From NCBI RefSeq assembly GCF_021401125.1, contig NZ_JACBFQ010000009.1, positions 186,001-250,000 of the forward strand: DNA of 64,000 bases, read 5' to 3'. Numbering within the stretch: position 1 is the stretch's first letter; every line of letters begins with the position of its first letter. This document shows, piece by piece, positions 24,955 through 35,500 of the stretch. Position numbers and translations under genes: made by a program. The notes beneath the pieces were generated by a model. The model saw only the letters and a program-made list of their open reading frames with translations, searched no databases and was not told the DNA's origin. Source of the stretch: Xanthobacter sp. NM-59 (GTDB taxonomy: Bacteria; Pseudomonadota; Alphaproteobacteria; Rhizobiales; Xanthobacteraceae).

Positions 24955-26088
24955 ATGCTGAATCGCGTCGGGACCGCCATGGCTTTCGTCATTCATTATC
25001 TCTACAGCTTCGGCATCATGGCGCTGCTGTCCGTGCTCTACGGGCTCTCTTTCCGCGCGCAGCTGCCGCAGAGCGTGATGCGCTTTGGCTTGGGGCTTCT
25101 TTTCGGTGGCGCCGCGGCTCTCGCGATGTCTCAGACCATCACCCTGGCCCCGGGCGTCATTGTCGATCCGCGCAATCTTTTCGTCGGCCTTTCGGGCGCC
25201 TTCCTGGGGATTTGGGGGGCTGTGGCGGCCCTCGTCGGGGCTTTTGCCATGCGCATTTCCATCGGCGGCGCGGGCATGGAAACAGGGCTCGTCTCAATGA
25301 GCATCGCGTCGGCCGCGGGCCTGTTCTGGGGCCACTTCATGCACGGCCGGATCTGCAAGCACGCCCGCTGCCTCGCCCTGCTTGGCGCCATGATCTCCCT
25401 CTCCCTGGCCGCAACAATCCTTCTGCCTGCAGACGCCATGTGGAGGGTGCTCACGGGGGCTGGCCCCTTCGTGGTCTTCTTCAATGTGCTCGGTGTCATC
25501 CTCTTCGGCAGCCTGATGGAGCGCGAGCGCAGCAATGCGGTTCGGATGATGCAGCTGAGGAGCGAGGCGACGACGGACCCGCTGACCGGCCTGCTCAACC
25601 GGCGCGGCTTCGACAAATATATCGAAGCCCTGCCCAGCGCGGTCCGAATGGCCCCATCCGCCGTCCTTGTGCTGGATCTCGATCACTTCAAAGCCGTCAA
25701 CGACACCTTCGGCCATGACGTTGGCGACATGGTGCTGTCAGCCGTTGGCAGACAGCTGAAGGAGAAGGTGCGCAAACAGGACCTGGTAGGGCGCTTCGGC
25801 GGCGAGGAGTTCATCATCATCCTGACCGACACGAACGCGCGGGATGCCGAGCTGATTGCCGAACGGCTGAGGGCCTCCATCGGCGATCTCGGCCCACTGG
25901 CCGATGGCCGGCTTCTGCCCGTCACGGCGAGCCTGGGCGTCTATTGGGACCACGACGGGATCAATCTCATGCTCACCGTTCCGCTGGCTGATCGCGCTCT
26001 CTATCGCGCCAAGATGCACGGGCGCAACCGAATGGAGTTTGCCCCCGCCGCCGACGCCCGGCCGGAAGCCGCGCGGGTGCCGGCCTGA
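24955..26088 (+). CDS. Membrane-bound diguanylate cyclase, 5TM-LYT sensor plus GGDEF
   Basis: A 377-residue protein. The N-terminal half has about six hydrophobic helices with the pattern LSVLYGLSF...MRFGLGLLFG...IVDPRNLFVGLSGAFLGIWGA, which fits the 5TMR-LYT sensor domain of LytS/YhcK proteins. The C-terminal half is a GGDEF domain with DPLTGLLNRRGF, LDLDHFKAVNDTFGH and the active loop RFGGEEF, so it should make cyclic di-GMP. An RxxD inhibitory site is not obvious. I chose the ATG at 24955; an ATG at 24979 is also possible. It is the second GGDEF gene in the window and has no operon partner. Confidence 0.87.
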   Translation: MLNRVGTAMAFVIHYLYSFGIMALLSVLYGLSFRAQLPQSVMRFGLGLLFGGAAALAMSQTITLAPGVIVDPRNLFVGLSGAFLGIWGAVAALVGAFAMRISIGGAGMETGLVSMSIASAAGLFWGHFMHGRICKHARCLALLGAMISLSLAATILLPADAMWRVLTGAGPFVVFFNVLGVILFGSLMERERSNAVRMMQLRSEATTDPLTGLLNRRGFDKYIEALPSAVRMAPSAVLVLDLDHFKAVNDTFGHDVGDMVLSAVGRQLKEKVRKQDLVGRFGGEEFIIILTDTNARDAELIAERLRASIGDLGPLADGRLLPVTASLGVYWDHDGINLMLTVPLADRALYRAKMHGRNRMEFAPAADARPEAARVPA

Positions 26089-26201
26089 TCCCTGCCGTGA
26101 CCTGAGCCGCCCCGAACGCCCAACGGCGGGGCATTCCGGCCCCGTCGCCTTTCGGCTCAGCGCGCGCCCCTTGGATGGGGGCCCCAGCTCGCAGTCCCGT
26201 G

Positions 26202-26248
26202 AAAAGGCCACCCGCCGGGCCAGCGTTTCTGCCGGACGGCGGGTGGCC
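26202..26248 (-). terminator. Intrinsic terminator of feoB
   Basis: The arms GGCCACCCGCCG (26206-26217) and CGGCGGGTGGCC (26237-26248) form a 12-bp stem. On the minus strand it is followed directly by TTTTC. It lies 40 bases past the feoB stop. Confidence 0.8.
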
Positions 26249-26287
26249 CTCTTGTTTCACGCGTGGAGCGAAGCCGGAGGGCCGCGG

Positions 26288-28129
26288 CTACTTGAAACCG
26301 AGCAGCAGGGCCGACTGGTAGAAGACAAACGCCACCAGCCACGCATAGACCAGCGAGATGGCCAGCGAGAAGAGCATGAAGCCCCACGACCGGCTCTCCG
26401 CCTTCGCGGTCGCCACCGTGGTCAGGCACGGCGTGTACAGCAGGCAGAACAGGCAAAAGCTATAGGCGGCGGCCGGCGAGACGGTGGTGGCGATGTGCTG
26501 CGCGACCAACCCGGCCGACATGGCATAGATGGTTGCCAGGGAGCCGATGACCACCTCTTTCGCGATGAAGCCGAAGATCAGCGCCAGCGTGAGGTAGGGG
26601 TCGATACCGATGGGCGCCATGACCGGTTGGAGGAAGCGGCCGATCTGCCCGCCCCAGGTGTCCAGCCCTTCCGCATCCACCGGGAAGTTGGTCAGGAACC
26701 ACACGCCCATGGTGCCCAGGATGATGAAGCTGGTGGCGCGGTGCAGGAACTCGCGCAGCTCGCCGAAGCCGCGCAGCCACACCTGCCGCAGGGTCGGCAC
26801 GCGATAGGGCGGCAGCTCCAGCACGAACGGCTCGGTGCTCTTGAACTGCTTGGAGCGGCTGAAGATGGCCGCCGCCAGGAAAGCCGCGACAAAGCTGATG
26901 ACATAGAGCGAGAACAGGACCAGCGGCCCCTGCACCGGCGAGAACACCGCCGAGATGATGAACACGAACACCGCCAGCCGCGCCGAGCACAGCGAGAACG
27001 GGATGATGAGCATGGACAATAGCCGCAGCGGCCGCGAGCGCATCACGCGCGTGCCCATCAGCGCCGGCACGTTGCAGCCGAAGCCCATCATCTGCATGAC
27101 GAAGGCGCGCCCATCGAGGCCCAGCCGGCGCATCCAGGTGTCCATGAGATAAGCGGCCCGCGAGAGGTAGCCGCTATCCTCCACCACCGCCATGCAGAAG
27201 AAGAACAGCATGATGAGCGGCACGAAGGACGCCACCGTGGCCACGCCCAGCCAGATGCCGTTGATGACGAAGTTCTGCAGCCAGCTCGGCCCCAGGCTCA
27301 ACACCGGCTCCAGGATCGAGGACTGGATCCAGTCGGTGACCGCCCCCACCCAGTCCTGCGACGGCAGGCCGATGCTCCAGACGATGTAGAACACGCCGAG
27401 CATGACCGCGAAGAAGATGGGCAGTCCGAGAATGGGGTGCAGCAGCCAGCGGTCGAGACGGTCCGTGATGGTCTTGGGCGGCTCGTGCGGATAAGCGACG
27501 GCGCCGTGCAGCGTCTCCGCGAGGGTCTCCTCGGTCATGAGGGTCCCGCGCAGGCTCTCATAGTTGGCGAACACCGGCTTCGTGCCCGCCCGCCCATCCA
27601 GCGCGGCCGACACGGAGACCATGGCATCTGCGAAGCCGTGGCCGTATTTGGCGCTGATGAGGTGCACGGGCACACCCAGCCGCGCCGACAGCGCCGCGGG
27701 GTCGATCTCGATGCCCGCCTTGCGCGCCTCGTCCGCCATGTTCAGCATCACCACCGCCGGCAGGCCGAGAAGCCTCACCTGCAGGGGCATCAGAATCTGC
27801 CGATCGATCTGGCTCGCATTCACCACCACGATGACGAGATCCACCGGATAGGCCTTGAGGAAGTTGGCCACCACCGTCTCGTCGTCCGAAAAGCCCTCGA
27901 GGTCGTAAATACCCGGCAGGTCGACGAACTCGACCTCGCGCCCCCCCAGCTTCACGCGGGCGTTGGAGAGGCTGACCGTGATGCCCGGCCAGTTCCCGAC
28001 ATAGGCACTCGCACCCGTGATCCGATTGTACAGCATCGACTTACCCGTATTGGGCTGGCCGATGAGCGCGACGCGCGGAATTTTATTATCCGTCGGGGCG
28101 AGCTTTACTTCGGGTGCACAGCAATCCAT
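26288..28129 (-). CDS. feoB: Ferrous iron transporter FeoB
   Basis: Inner-membrane Fe(II) importer with a cytoplasmic G-protein domain. The 613 residues begin with GTPase motifs: G1 GQPNTGKS (24-31), G3 DLPG (70-73) and G4 NMAD (130-133). After a linker, two Gate domains and a core of hydrophobic helices follow, including FVMQMMGFGCNVPALMGTRVM with the conserved Gly-Cys-Asn-Val-Pro of the iron path. It is shorter than E. coli FeoB (773 aa) and appears to lack the extra C-terminal part, but many relatives are of this size. feoA is upstream on the same strand, separated by about 250 bases. Confidence 0.95.
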   Translation of the reverse strand: MDCCAPEVKLAPTDNKIPRVALIGQPNTGKSMLYNRITGASAYVGNWPGITVSLSNARVKLGGREVEFVDLPGIYDLEGFSDDETVVANFLKAYPVDLVIVVVNASQIDRQILMPLQVRLLGLPAVVMLNMADEARKAGIEIDPAALSARLGVPVHLISAKYGHGFADAMVSVSAALDGRAGTKPVFANYESLRGTLMTEETLAETLHGAVAYPHEPPKTITDRLDRWLLHPILGLPIFFAVMLGVFYIVWSIGLPSQDWVGAVTDWIQSSILEPVLSLGPSWLQNFVINGIWLGVATVASFVPLIMLFFFCMAVVEDSGYLSRAAYLMDTWMRRLGLDGRAFVMQMMGFGCNVPALMGTRVMRSRPLRLLSMLIIPFSLCSARLAVFVFIISAVFSPVQGPLVLFSLYVISFVAAFLAAAIFSRSKQFKSTEPFVLELPPYRVPTLRQVWLRGFGELREFLHRATSFIILGTMGVWFLTNFPVDAEGLDTWGGQIGRFLQPVMAPIGIDPYLTLALIFGFIAKEVVIGSLATIYAMSAGLVAQHIATTVSPAAAYSFCLFCLLYTPCLTTVATAKAESRSWGFMLFSLAISLVYAWLVAFVFYQSALLLGFK

Positions 28130-28380
28130 CGTGTTTCCCAGCTGGAAGCCGTCCGGAGCCGCTCTCGGGGCGCAGACCGGACGCGGTTGCTCGAACGGTC
28201 CTCAATGAACCCGCCGGCGCAGCCTGCCGGCGCTGTCCGAGGGCGGCATGGGCTGCCACCCACCATGATGCGGACCGGCGGACCTGCCGGACACACATCG
28301 CCTTCCGCTGGCTTCGGCTCGCGGTTATCGCTCAGGACGATATCGCGTCCCGTCTTCCTCGTCTGCGGCTGCCGTTCGGC

Positions 28381-28659
28381 TCACACCCGGCGCACCTTGA
28401 CCTGAGCAGCCTCCGCCCGGCGGATCGCGATGTCGGTCGCCTTGCCGGCGCGCACCACGAGCGGACCGCCGAACCATCCGCGCCGCATCATGGAAACCTC
28501 GCGGCTGGCGCTCACGCCCATGGCGCGCAGGCGCACGGACAATCCATGCTCGAAAACGCCCGCTTCCACGGATTCCACAACGCCGCTTTCGCCCGGCTGA
28601 AGGTTGGCAAGGGTCGTGATCTGGCCGGCATGGGCAAATTTCGGAGAAGAATCGTGCAT
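28381..28659 (-). CDS. feoA: FeoA domain protein
   Basis: Small cytoplasmic SH3-like partner of FeoB, 92 residues. TTLANLQPGESGVVESVEAG is the first strand pair, LSVRLRAMGVSASREVSMMRRGWFGGPLVVR the core, and TDIAIRRAEAAQVKV the end. All are typical of FeoA. I chose the ATG at 28659, with GAGG about 6 bases upstream; a GTG at 28677 would add six residues. The 250-base gap before feoB is larger than usual, but both genes face the same way and only one terminator is seen, after feoB. No feoC was found. Confidence 0.9.
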   Translation of the reverse strand: MHDSSPKFAHAGQITTLANLQPGESGVVESVEAGVFEHGLSVRLRAMGVSASREVSMMRRGWFGGPLVVRAGKATDIAIRRAEAAQVKVRRV

Positions 28660-29459
28660 CTCAAACCTCGAAATCACGAACGTTGCGGACCATGAAAAAC
28701 GCGGACTGAAAGGTCATGGCTCGGTGTCGCTTCCCCGCCCGAGAGCACCGACGGCCGCCGGAGAAAGCGCTTCCGGAAGTTGGCATACACATTCCGGGCC
28801 AGCGGGAAGGTCGGGCGCAGTCAGCGGAAGAAACTCCGCAACCCTGAAGGGAAATCCCCCCACTCATCCCCATGATGGCATCCACCAACGCTGAAACGAG
28901 ACCCGGGCACCACCGCGCTCAGGTCGGTGAGACAAGGTGTAACACCTCACCGCAACTTGCGTAAGTAGCTGAGAATTATTGGAATTATAATCATTCTAAG
29001 GTGTGCGACCTTCTGGGTCTCTGCTGCCGGCCAGATCGTCAGCATTGTTGCCGCAAACGGCTGAACTCCAACGAAAACGCCCCGCAGCCACCGCGCAGGC
29101 GCGGGCGCAATTCCCGAAGGAAATGCGCGAATGGGTCGCAGTCTTAGATCGTCCCACCATCGCCACCGAACCCGCCGTGACATGGCAAGGAAGGGGAATC
29201 GCCGGGCCCGGGACCGACACGAAGGTTCGAAAGCCCCCAAACGCGCGGCCCGTCCGCGACAGGCGAGGACCGTGGCCGCCGCCTCCCCCGAAGGCGGCCA
29301 TGGAGACGCGAGCGCGCCCGGGCGATCCGGGCGCACCGAAGGGCTGGCCGGGACTGCTTCTGCCTTCCATCGTGCCGTGGAAAAAAATCTAGCCGCCGTT
29401 CTTATGTCCGCCGCTCACGCGACCCGGATCCGCCGTCGCGTGAACGTGCCCTGGGATCG
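28660..29459. other. 800-base intergenic region between feoA and the autotransporter gene
   Basis: No believable gene on either strand; the open frames give unrelated Arg/Pro/Gly-rich translations. The one clear landmark is the AT-rich block at 28971-29000, the probable iron-controlled promoter of feoAB. If transcription starts there, feoA mRNA would carry a leader of roughly 300 bases. Confidence 0.5.
28971..29000 (-). promoter_or_regulatory. AT-rich iron-box-like element upstream of feoAB
   Basis: The block contains GAATTATTGGAATTATAATC followed by ATTCTAAG, with AGAAT/ATTCT half-sites and an ATAATCATT core reminiscent of Fur and Irr boxes. It is the only AT-rich island in 800 bases of GC-rich DNA ahead of the iron-uptake genes. 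The exact regulator cannot be told from sequence. Confidence 0.35.
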
Positions 29460-29492
29460 AAAAAGAAGGCCGACGCAGCGTGCCGGCCTTCG
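29460..29492 (-). terminator. Intrinsic terminator of the autotransporter gene
   Basis: GAAGGCCG (29466-29473) pairs with CGGCCTTC (29485-29492). On the minus strand the stem is followed by six T (29465-29460). It begins 9 bases past the stop of the autotransporter gene. Confidence 0.8.
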
Positions 29493-29500
29493 TCTTCAGA

Positions 29501-32500
29501 TCAGAACTTCAGCGAGAATTGCGCGATGAAGGCATTCTGGCTGGCGGAAGTGGCGAACTGACCGGTATAGGCCACCGAAAGGCTGGCTGTGTCGGAGAGG
29601 CCATAGGCCAGTCCGGCATCCACCAGCAGCGCGTCCTCCGCGATCGGAACACCCGAGACGGAGAAGGGCGTCGTGCCGCCAAGGAAGCGCATGGCGGCCA
29701 CCGGGTCGGTGTCGCCGAAGGCGTGCTGCCAACCCAGCGTCACGCTCGGCGTCAGGTTGCGGCCGAACAGCTCGGTCGAGAACGCCGCGCGCAGCCCCAG
29801 CGTGCTGTAGAGCGTGTCCATGGACCCCGTGTCCACCGCCAGCGCTGCGCTGCGCAGGGTCTCGGAGAAAGACGCACTGCCGACGTTCACGTAAGCGAGG
29901 CCGGCGAACGGCTCAAACATGGCCGCGCCAACCGGCACGCCATAGCTTGCCTCGCCGAAGAGCTGAGTGGTGCCCACGGTGTAGCTGCCGTTCGTGCTTT
30001 CGGCGAAGCCCGGGAAGGCGATGGACCGGCTCGCTGACACATCGTGCACGCCATAGGCGAAGCCGGCGCGCAGGGAGAAAGCGTCAAGCTTCACCCCGGC
30101 ATAGGCGCCCATGTCGTAATTGTCGCTGTTGCCGCTGGAGGCGCGGGCCGCAACGTCGAAGCTCGACCGGCTGTAGCCGCCGAACACGCCCGCCCACGCA
30201 TTCGGCGCAACCGCCACGTCGGCACCGATGAGGAAGCCGCCGAGGCTGTTGGAGATGCTGGCGGCATTGCCGTTGCCGAAGCTGTTGCCCCAGCCGCCAT
30301 AACCATGCGCCCACAGGGTGACGTCCAGATCCTTGCTCAGGCGCCCGGTGGTAGGCCCGGCGGCCTGGGCCGACTGGGCCAGGGCATCGGGGCCTGCCGC
30401 CGCCTGCCGCAGGCGCGCGCCCACCGCCTGGCGAACATAGATGGACTCCTGCTGGAGCACCGTGTTCACCGACGGATAGATCTCGCCGGACAGGGCGTTG
30501 AACGCCGGAGCAATGGCGCCTTCCGGCAGAGCGACGATAGCGTCATAGACCGCGTTGCCGCCGCCGAGGGCCTGCGCCGCCACCGCCACCCCCGCCTCAT
30601 TGGGCGTGCGCGCATAGGTGACGAAGTCCACACCGTTATAGACGAGCGACAGATACACATTCTGCGCGTCATAGGTCAGCGTGGGGTCGAGGAAGACGTA
30701 ATCGGAGGTCACGCTGCCAAAGGTGCCCGTGAGCGTGCCGGAGGTGGTCAGGATCTGGAGCGAGCTGGAGCCGGGATAGCGCCCCGCCACCGCCTTCACC
30801 TCAACCGAGGCGTCGCTCGAAATGGTCACGTCGCCAGACGCGACGATGAGATCGTGCGCGCCGGACGGGGTGACATCCACCTGATAGACCGAGCCCGCAT
30901 TGAAGGTCACGGTGCCGCTGACGGTCAGGGTACCCGGCGAATAGCCCGGCCCGACCACGCCTCCGGAATTGACCACGAGGCCGCCAATGGTGGCCGTGCC
31001 GCCCAGGTGGCCGCCGCCATTCACCGTGAACGGCGAACCGCTCACCGTGCCCGCGACCAGCGTCACCGTGGTCTCGTCCACCGTCACCGGCCCCTGATAG
31101 GGCGAGGAGAAGGACACCGTGCCGCCACCCGTGAAGGCCACGTCGCCGCTGCCGGTGATGGCGCCGGTGAAGGTGTAGGCGTCCGAGCGGTTGAACACCA
31201 GGGTGCCGTTGTTCACCAGGTCGCCGGTGATGGTGCCCGCAGTGCCGCCATCTCCAATCTGAAGGGTGCCGGCGGCGATAACCGTGCCGCCCGCGAAAGT
31301 ATTCGCGCCCGTCACCACCAGCGTGCCGGAACCGGACTTGGTGAGCTGGCCGTTGCCGGAGATGACCCCCGCCAGCGTCAGCGTTTCGGCGCCATCGACG
31401 ACGAAGGTGCCGCCGCCCGAGCCGCCCACCGCCGTCAGCGTGACGTTGCCGCCATAGGCGAAGGTTCCGCTGGCCTGCAGCGCGCCCGCCCCCTGGAGGG
31501 CCAGCCCGCCCGTGCCGAGGGCGCCGGCGGTCGCAACCTGGACCGTGCCCGACTGGATGGAGAGGCCGCCCGAGAAGCTGTTCGCCCCGGTCAGGGCCAG
31601 CGTGCCCGCGCCCTGCTGAACCACGGTGCCGGTGCCGGAGATGGCCCCCGCGAAGGTGGTGTCATCGGAACGGTCGAAGGCCAGGGTCGCGTTGTTTTCC
31701 ACGTCGCCCAGGATTGAACCGGCGCTGCCGCCATTGCCGATCCGCAGCGTGCCGGCCGTAACCACCGTACCGCCCGAATAGGTATTCTCGCCCGTCAGAA
31801 CCAGGGTGCCGACGTCGGTCTTTTCAAGGCCCGTGGTGCCCTGGAGCTCGGACGCGATAATGGCCGTGTAGCCGGCACCGGCGCTCGTCCCGTCACCCAC
31901 GCGGATCTGCGTACGGCCGGAGGGGGCCGCCAGAACCAGCGCGCCGCCGGTGACCTCATAGCCATCCACCATGAACTGGAGACCGCTCGCGGAAACCACA
32001 CCCGACGATGTGTCGATGGTGACCGTTCCGGGCGTTCCGGCAAACACGGCAAAGCTGCTGTTCCAGGCCTTGGACTGGTTGAGCGTGCTGGTGAGCCAAT
32101 TGGTGTTGGAGGCGTTGGCGCTCCAGGTGCCGGTGCCGCCATGCAGGGTGCCATCCGGGCTGGTGGTGCTGCCGTTCCAATACAGCATGTCGCTGTTCAG
32201 CACCGCCAGGTCCACCTGGCCCGGCGTCTGCAGGATCTCGTAGACGTATTGGCCGGGCGTCGTGCCCAGCTCGAGCCCGTTGTCCGCCGTCAGGGTGGTG
32301 TAGCTGATGAGCCTGTAGACGCCGAGCGACATGCCGCCCGTGTCGGTGACATCGAGAATGCCATCGAGCGTCAGGGTATCCGTCGCGAAGACGGCGCTGG
32401 CGCCGGTGGTGCCCAGCCCCACATCCAGATGCGCGGTGTTCGAGAGCACCAGGCCGGTCATGGTGAGGCCGTGGGACCCCGCCGCGCTGGCGCGCAGCGT

Positions 32501-35500
32501 GCCGCCATCGGCCACACTCACCGTGCCCGCGACCGTACCGCCCGACATCCCGCCAATGCTGCCTTCCAGGACGGCACCGCCCTGCACCGTCACGTCGCTC
32601 GCAAGGCTCGCGCCACCCGTCAGAACCAGGGTGCCGGCGGCCACAGTGGTTCCCGCGCCGGCGCTGTTGGCGCCAGCCAGGGTCAGCCGGCCCGTGCCCT
32701 GCTGCACCAGCGCGCCCGAACCGGTGATGGTGCCGGAGGTCGTCACATCGTCGGAGCGGTCGAACACCAGCGTGCCGGAATTGGCCACATCGCCGACGAT
32801 GGAACCGGAGGTGCCGCCATTGCCGAGCTGAAGGGTGCCGGCGGTGATGGTGGTGCCGCCCGTATGGGTGTGGTCACCGGTCAGAACGAGGGTGCCCGCG
32901 CCCTTCTTTTCCAGGGTGCCAGTGCCGGAAATATCACCCGCATAGGTCGCATCGTCCGCGCGGTTGAACACCAGAGCCGCATTGTTGGTGATGTCGCCGA
33001 CGAGCGAACCTGCGGAGCCCCCATCGCCGATGGACAGGGTGCCGGCGGTGATGGTGGTGCCGCCGGTATAGGTGTTCGCACCGGTCAGAACGAGGGCGCC
33101 CGCGCCCTTCTTCTCCATGCCGTCGGTGCCGGCGAGCGCCGAGGAAATGGTGGCCGTGCCACCGTCCACGAGGATAAAGGGAGCCGTTCCCGCCGAGAAC
33201 GAGGCGAGGGTGATCGCGCCCCCGCCCACCGTATAACCGTCGGTCATGAACTCCATGCCCGCGACCTGAGGCGCCACCGCCCCGCTCACCGTCACGGTGC
33301 CGGCCGCTCCGGAGAAGATGGCAAGCCCGCTCTGGGTCCAGGACGCGGCGGTGCTGCCGGCCGCGTTGGTCCAGTTGGTGGTGGCGGCGCTCACGTCCCA
33401 GGTGCCGCTGCCGCCCACCACCGACGATCCGCCGGGCGTGGTCACCGCGCCATTCCACCACTGGCCGGCCGCGACCACGAGGTTCACTTCGCCGCCGGTC
33501 GCCGTATCGATGCGATAGAGCGAATGCGTCGGCACCGTGCCCAGTGCCAGGCCATTGTCGGTCAGCGTGCCTGCATAATCGATCAGCCGGTAGGTTCCGT
33601 CGACGAAGCCCGTGCCGGCGGTGAGGTTCAGCGTGCCGTCGAGGGTCAGGTTGCCGCCGACATCGAGCACCGCGGTCGCGCTCGGGGCATTGAGGGTGAG
33701 CGCGAGGGCGGAGGTGGCCTCCTGCGTCAGCGCACCACCCACCGTGAAGGCCACCCCGCTGGTGCCGGAGAAGGTGCCCCCGGCCTTCACGGCCAGAGCC
33801 CCGCCCACGGAGCCGGTGCCGGTGAGGATGGCTCCGCTTTCCACGGCGAGGCCGCCCGCGAGGCTGCCATCCAGCTGCAAGGTGCCGGCAGACACGGTCG
33901 CCTGCCCGCTCAACGTGCTCGCCCCCGCCAGCGTCAGCGTTCCCGCGCCCCGCTTCTCAAGGGTGCCGGAGCCGGAGATCACGCCCGCATAGGAAACATC
34001 GTCCGAACGATCGAACACCAGCGCCGCATTGTCGGTGATGTTCCCGCTGATGGAGCCGCTGGCGCCGCCATTGCCGATTTGAAGCGTTCCACCAGAAATG
34101 GTGGTGGCGCCCGTATAGGTGCTGGCACCGGTAAGAATGGTGGTGCCGCTGCCCATCTGCGCGACGCTGCCGTCGCCGCTGATGGCCGCCGAGAACACAT
34201 AGGCCGCGTCGGTATGGTTGAAGACCACCGAACCGGCGCCCGCGCCGAACACCACCTTCGCCGCATCGACGCGGCCCGCGGCGGCCGCCGCCGAGCCGCT
34301 GTCCGCGCCGATGGCCAGCTCGCCCGAGCCCGCCGTGTCGTAGCCGACGCGCACCTCGTTATCGGCCTTCAGCATGGCGCCATCGGCCACCACCACCGTG
34401 GCGTTGCCGGCATAGCCCACATAGAAATTGCCCAGGGTGGCAAAGGTGGAATTCGCCTTGGCCCAGACCTGAGACCCGGCCCCCGTGATCAGGAGCGCGC
34501 CTTCCGAGCGAGGATCCATGCCCACGCCCACGGTGGCGGTGGTCACGGTGGCGCCGGCGGAGACCGTGGCGCGGCCATTGCCGTTCACGGGATAGACGTC
34601 ATAGGAGCCGTTCTGCCCGCCGATATAGAGGCGCTGATCGGCCACGAGGCTGGTGCCCGCGCCGGTCACCGTCATTGTGGCCAGATCACCACCATCGCCC
34701 CCCACATAGGTGCCGCTGGTATAGACGCTGGCCCGATCGGAAATGGAGATGGTGCCGCCGTAGGAATAAAGCCAGAGCGGCGAAGCGGGAGCGGTGGGAT
34801 CGCCGATCTGCACGTGACTGCCGGCGCCGGTGACCGTGAAGGCGCCTCCGGCCGCCATGTAGAGACCGCCACTGCCCAGCGACTTGAACGTGCCACCATC
34901 ACTGATGGTGATGGAGCCGGTCTGCCCCACCCCCCGGGAAAGGTCGACGCTGTTAACAGCGTTCACCCAGGTGGAGCCGGTGCCCGTGACGGTCACCGCG
35001 CTGGCGCCGGTGGTGGCGCCGATGGCGGCGCTACGGGTCGTCAGCTGCCCGCCACCGCGCACCTCGAGCGCGCCGCCCGCCACCGTCAGGTCCAGGGCAG
35101 AGTTGCCGCTGAGGGGTTGGATGGCGCCGGTCACCACCAGCTTGCCGCCGGTGACGTTCAGCGCACCCGCGAACGTGCTCTCGCCGGAGAAGGTGGAGGT
35201 ACCGTGCTCCACATCCACTTCGCCGGTGCCGGAAATGGCCGCGGAGAGGCTGAAGTCGGTGCTCGTGTGGTTGAGGACGATCTTGCCGGTTCCGTCCAGG
35301 AACCAGATTTCATCGGCCGAGACGGCGCCGGCGGCCACCGCCGTCTGGCCCGAGGCCGCGCCAATGTTCAAGGTGCCGTTCACACCGCTGAAATAGGCGA
35401 TCTTGATGATCTCCGCGCTGACCTGCGCGCCATCGGAAACGGTCAGCGTGCCATCGCCGCCAGTGCCGATATAAAGGTTGCTCGTCGTCGTGATCGACGA

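Noticed and set aside
28661-28888. A 75-codon minus-strand frame just upstream of feoA
   Set aside because: It overlaps the feoA start region and has a biased, Cys/Ser/Gly/Arg-rich translation without ribosome site support; more likely leader sequence.
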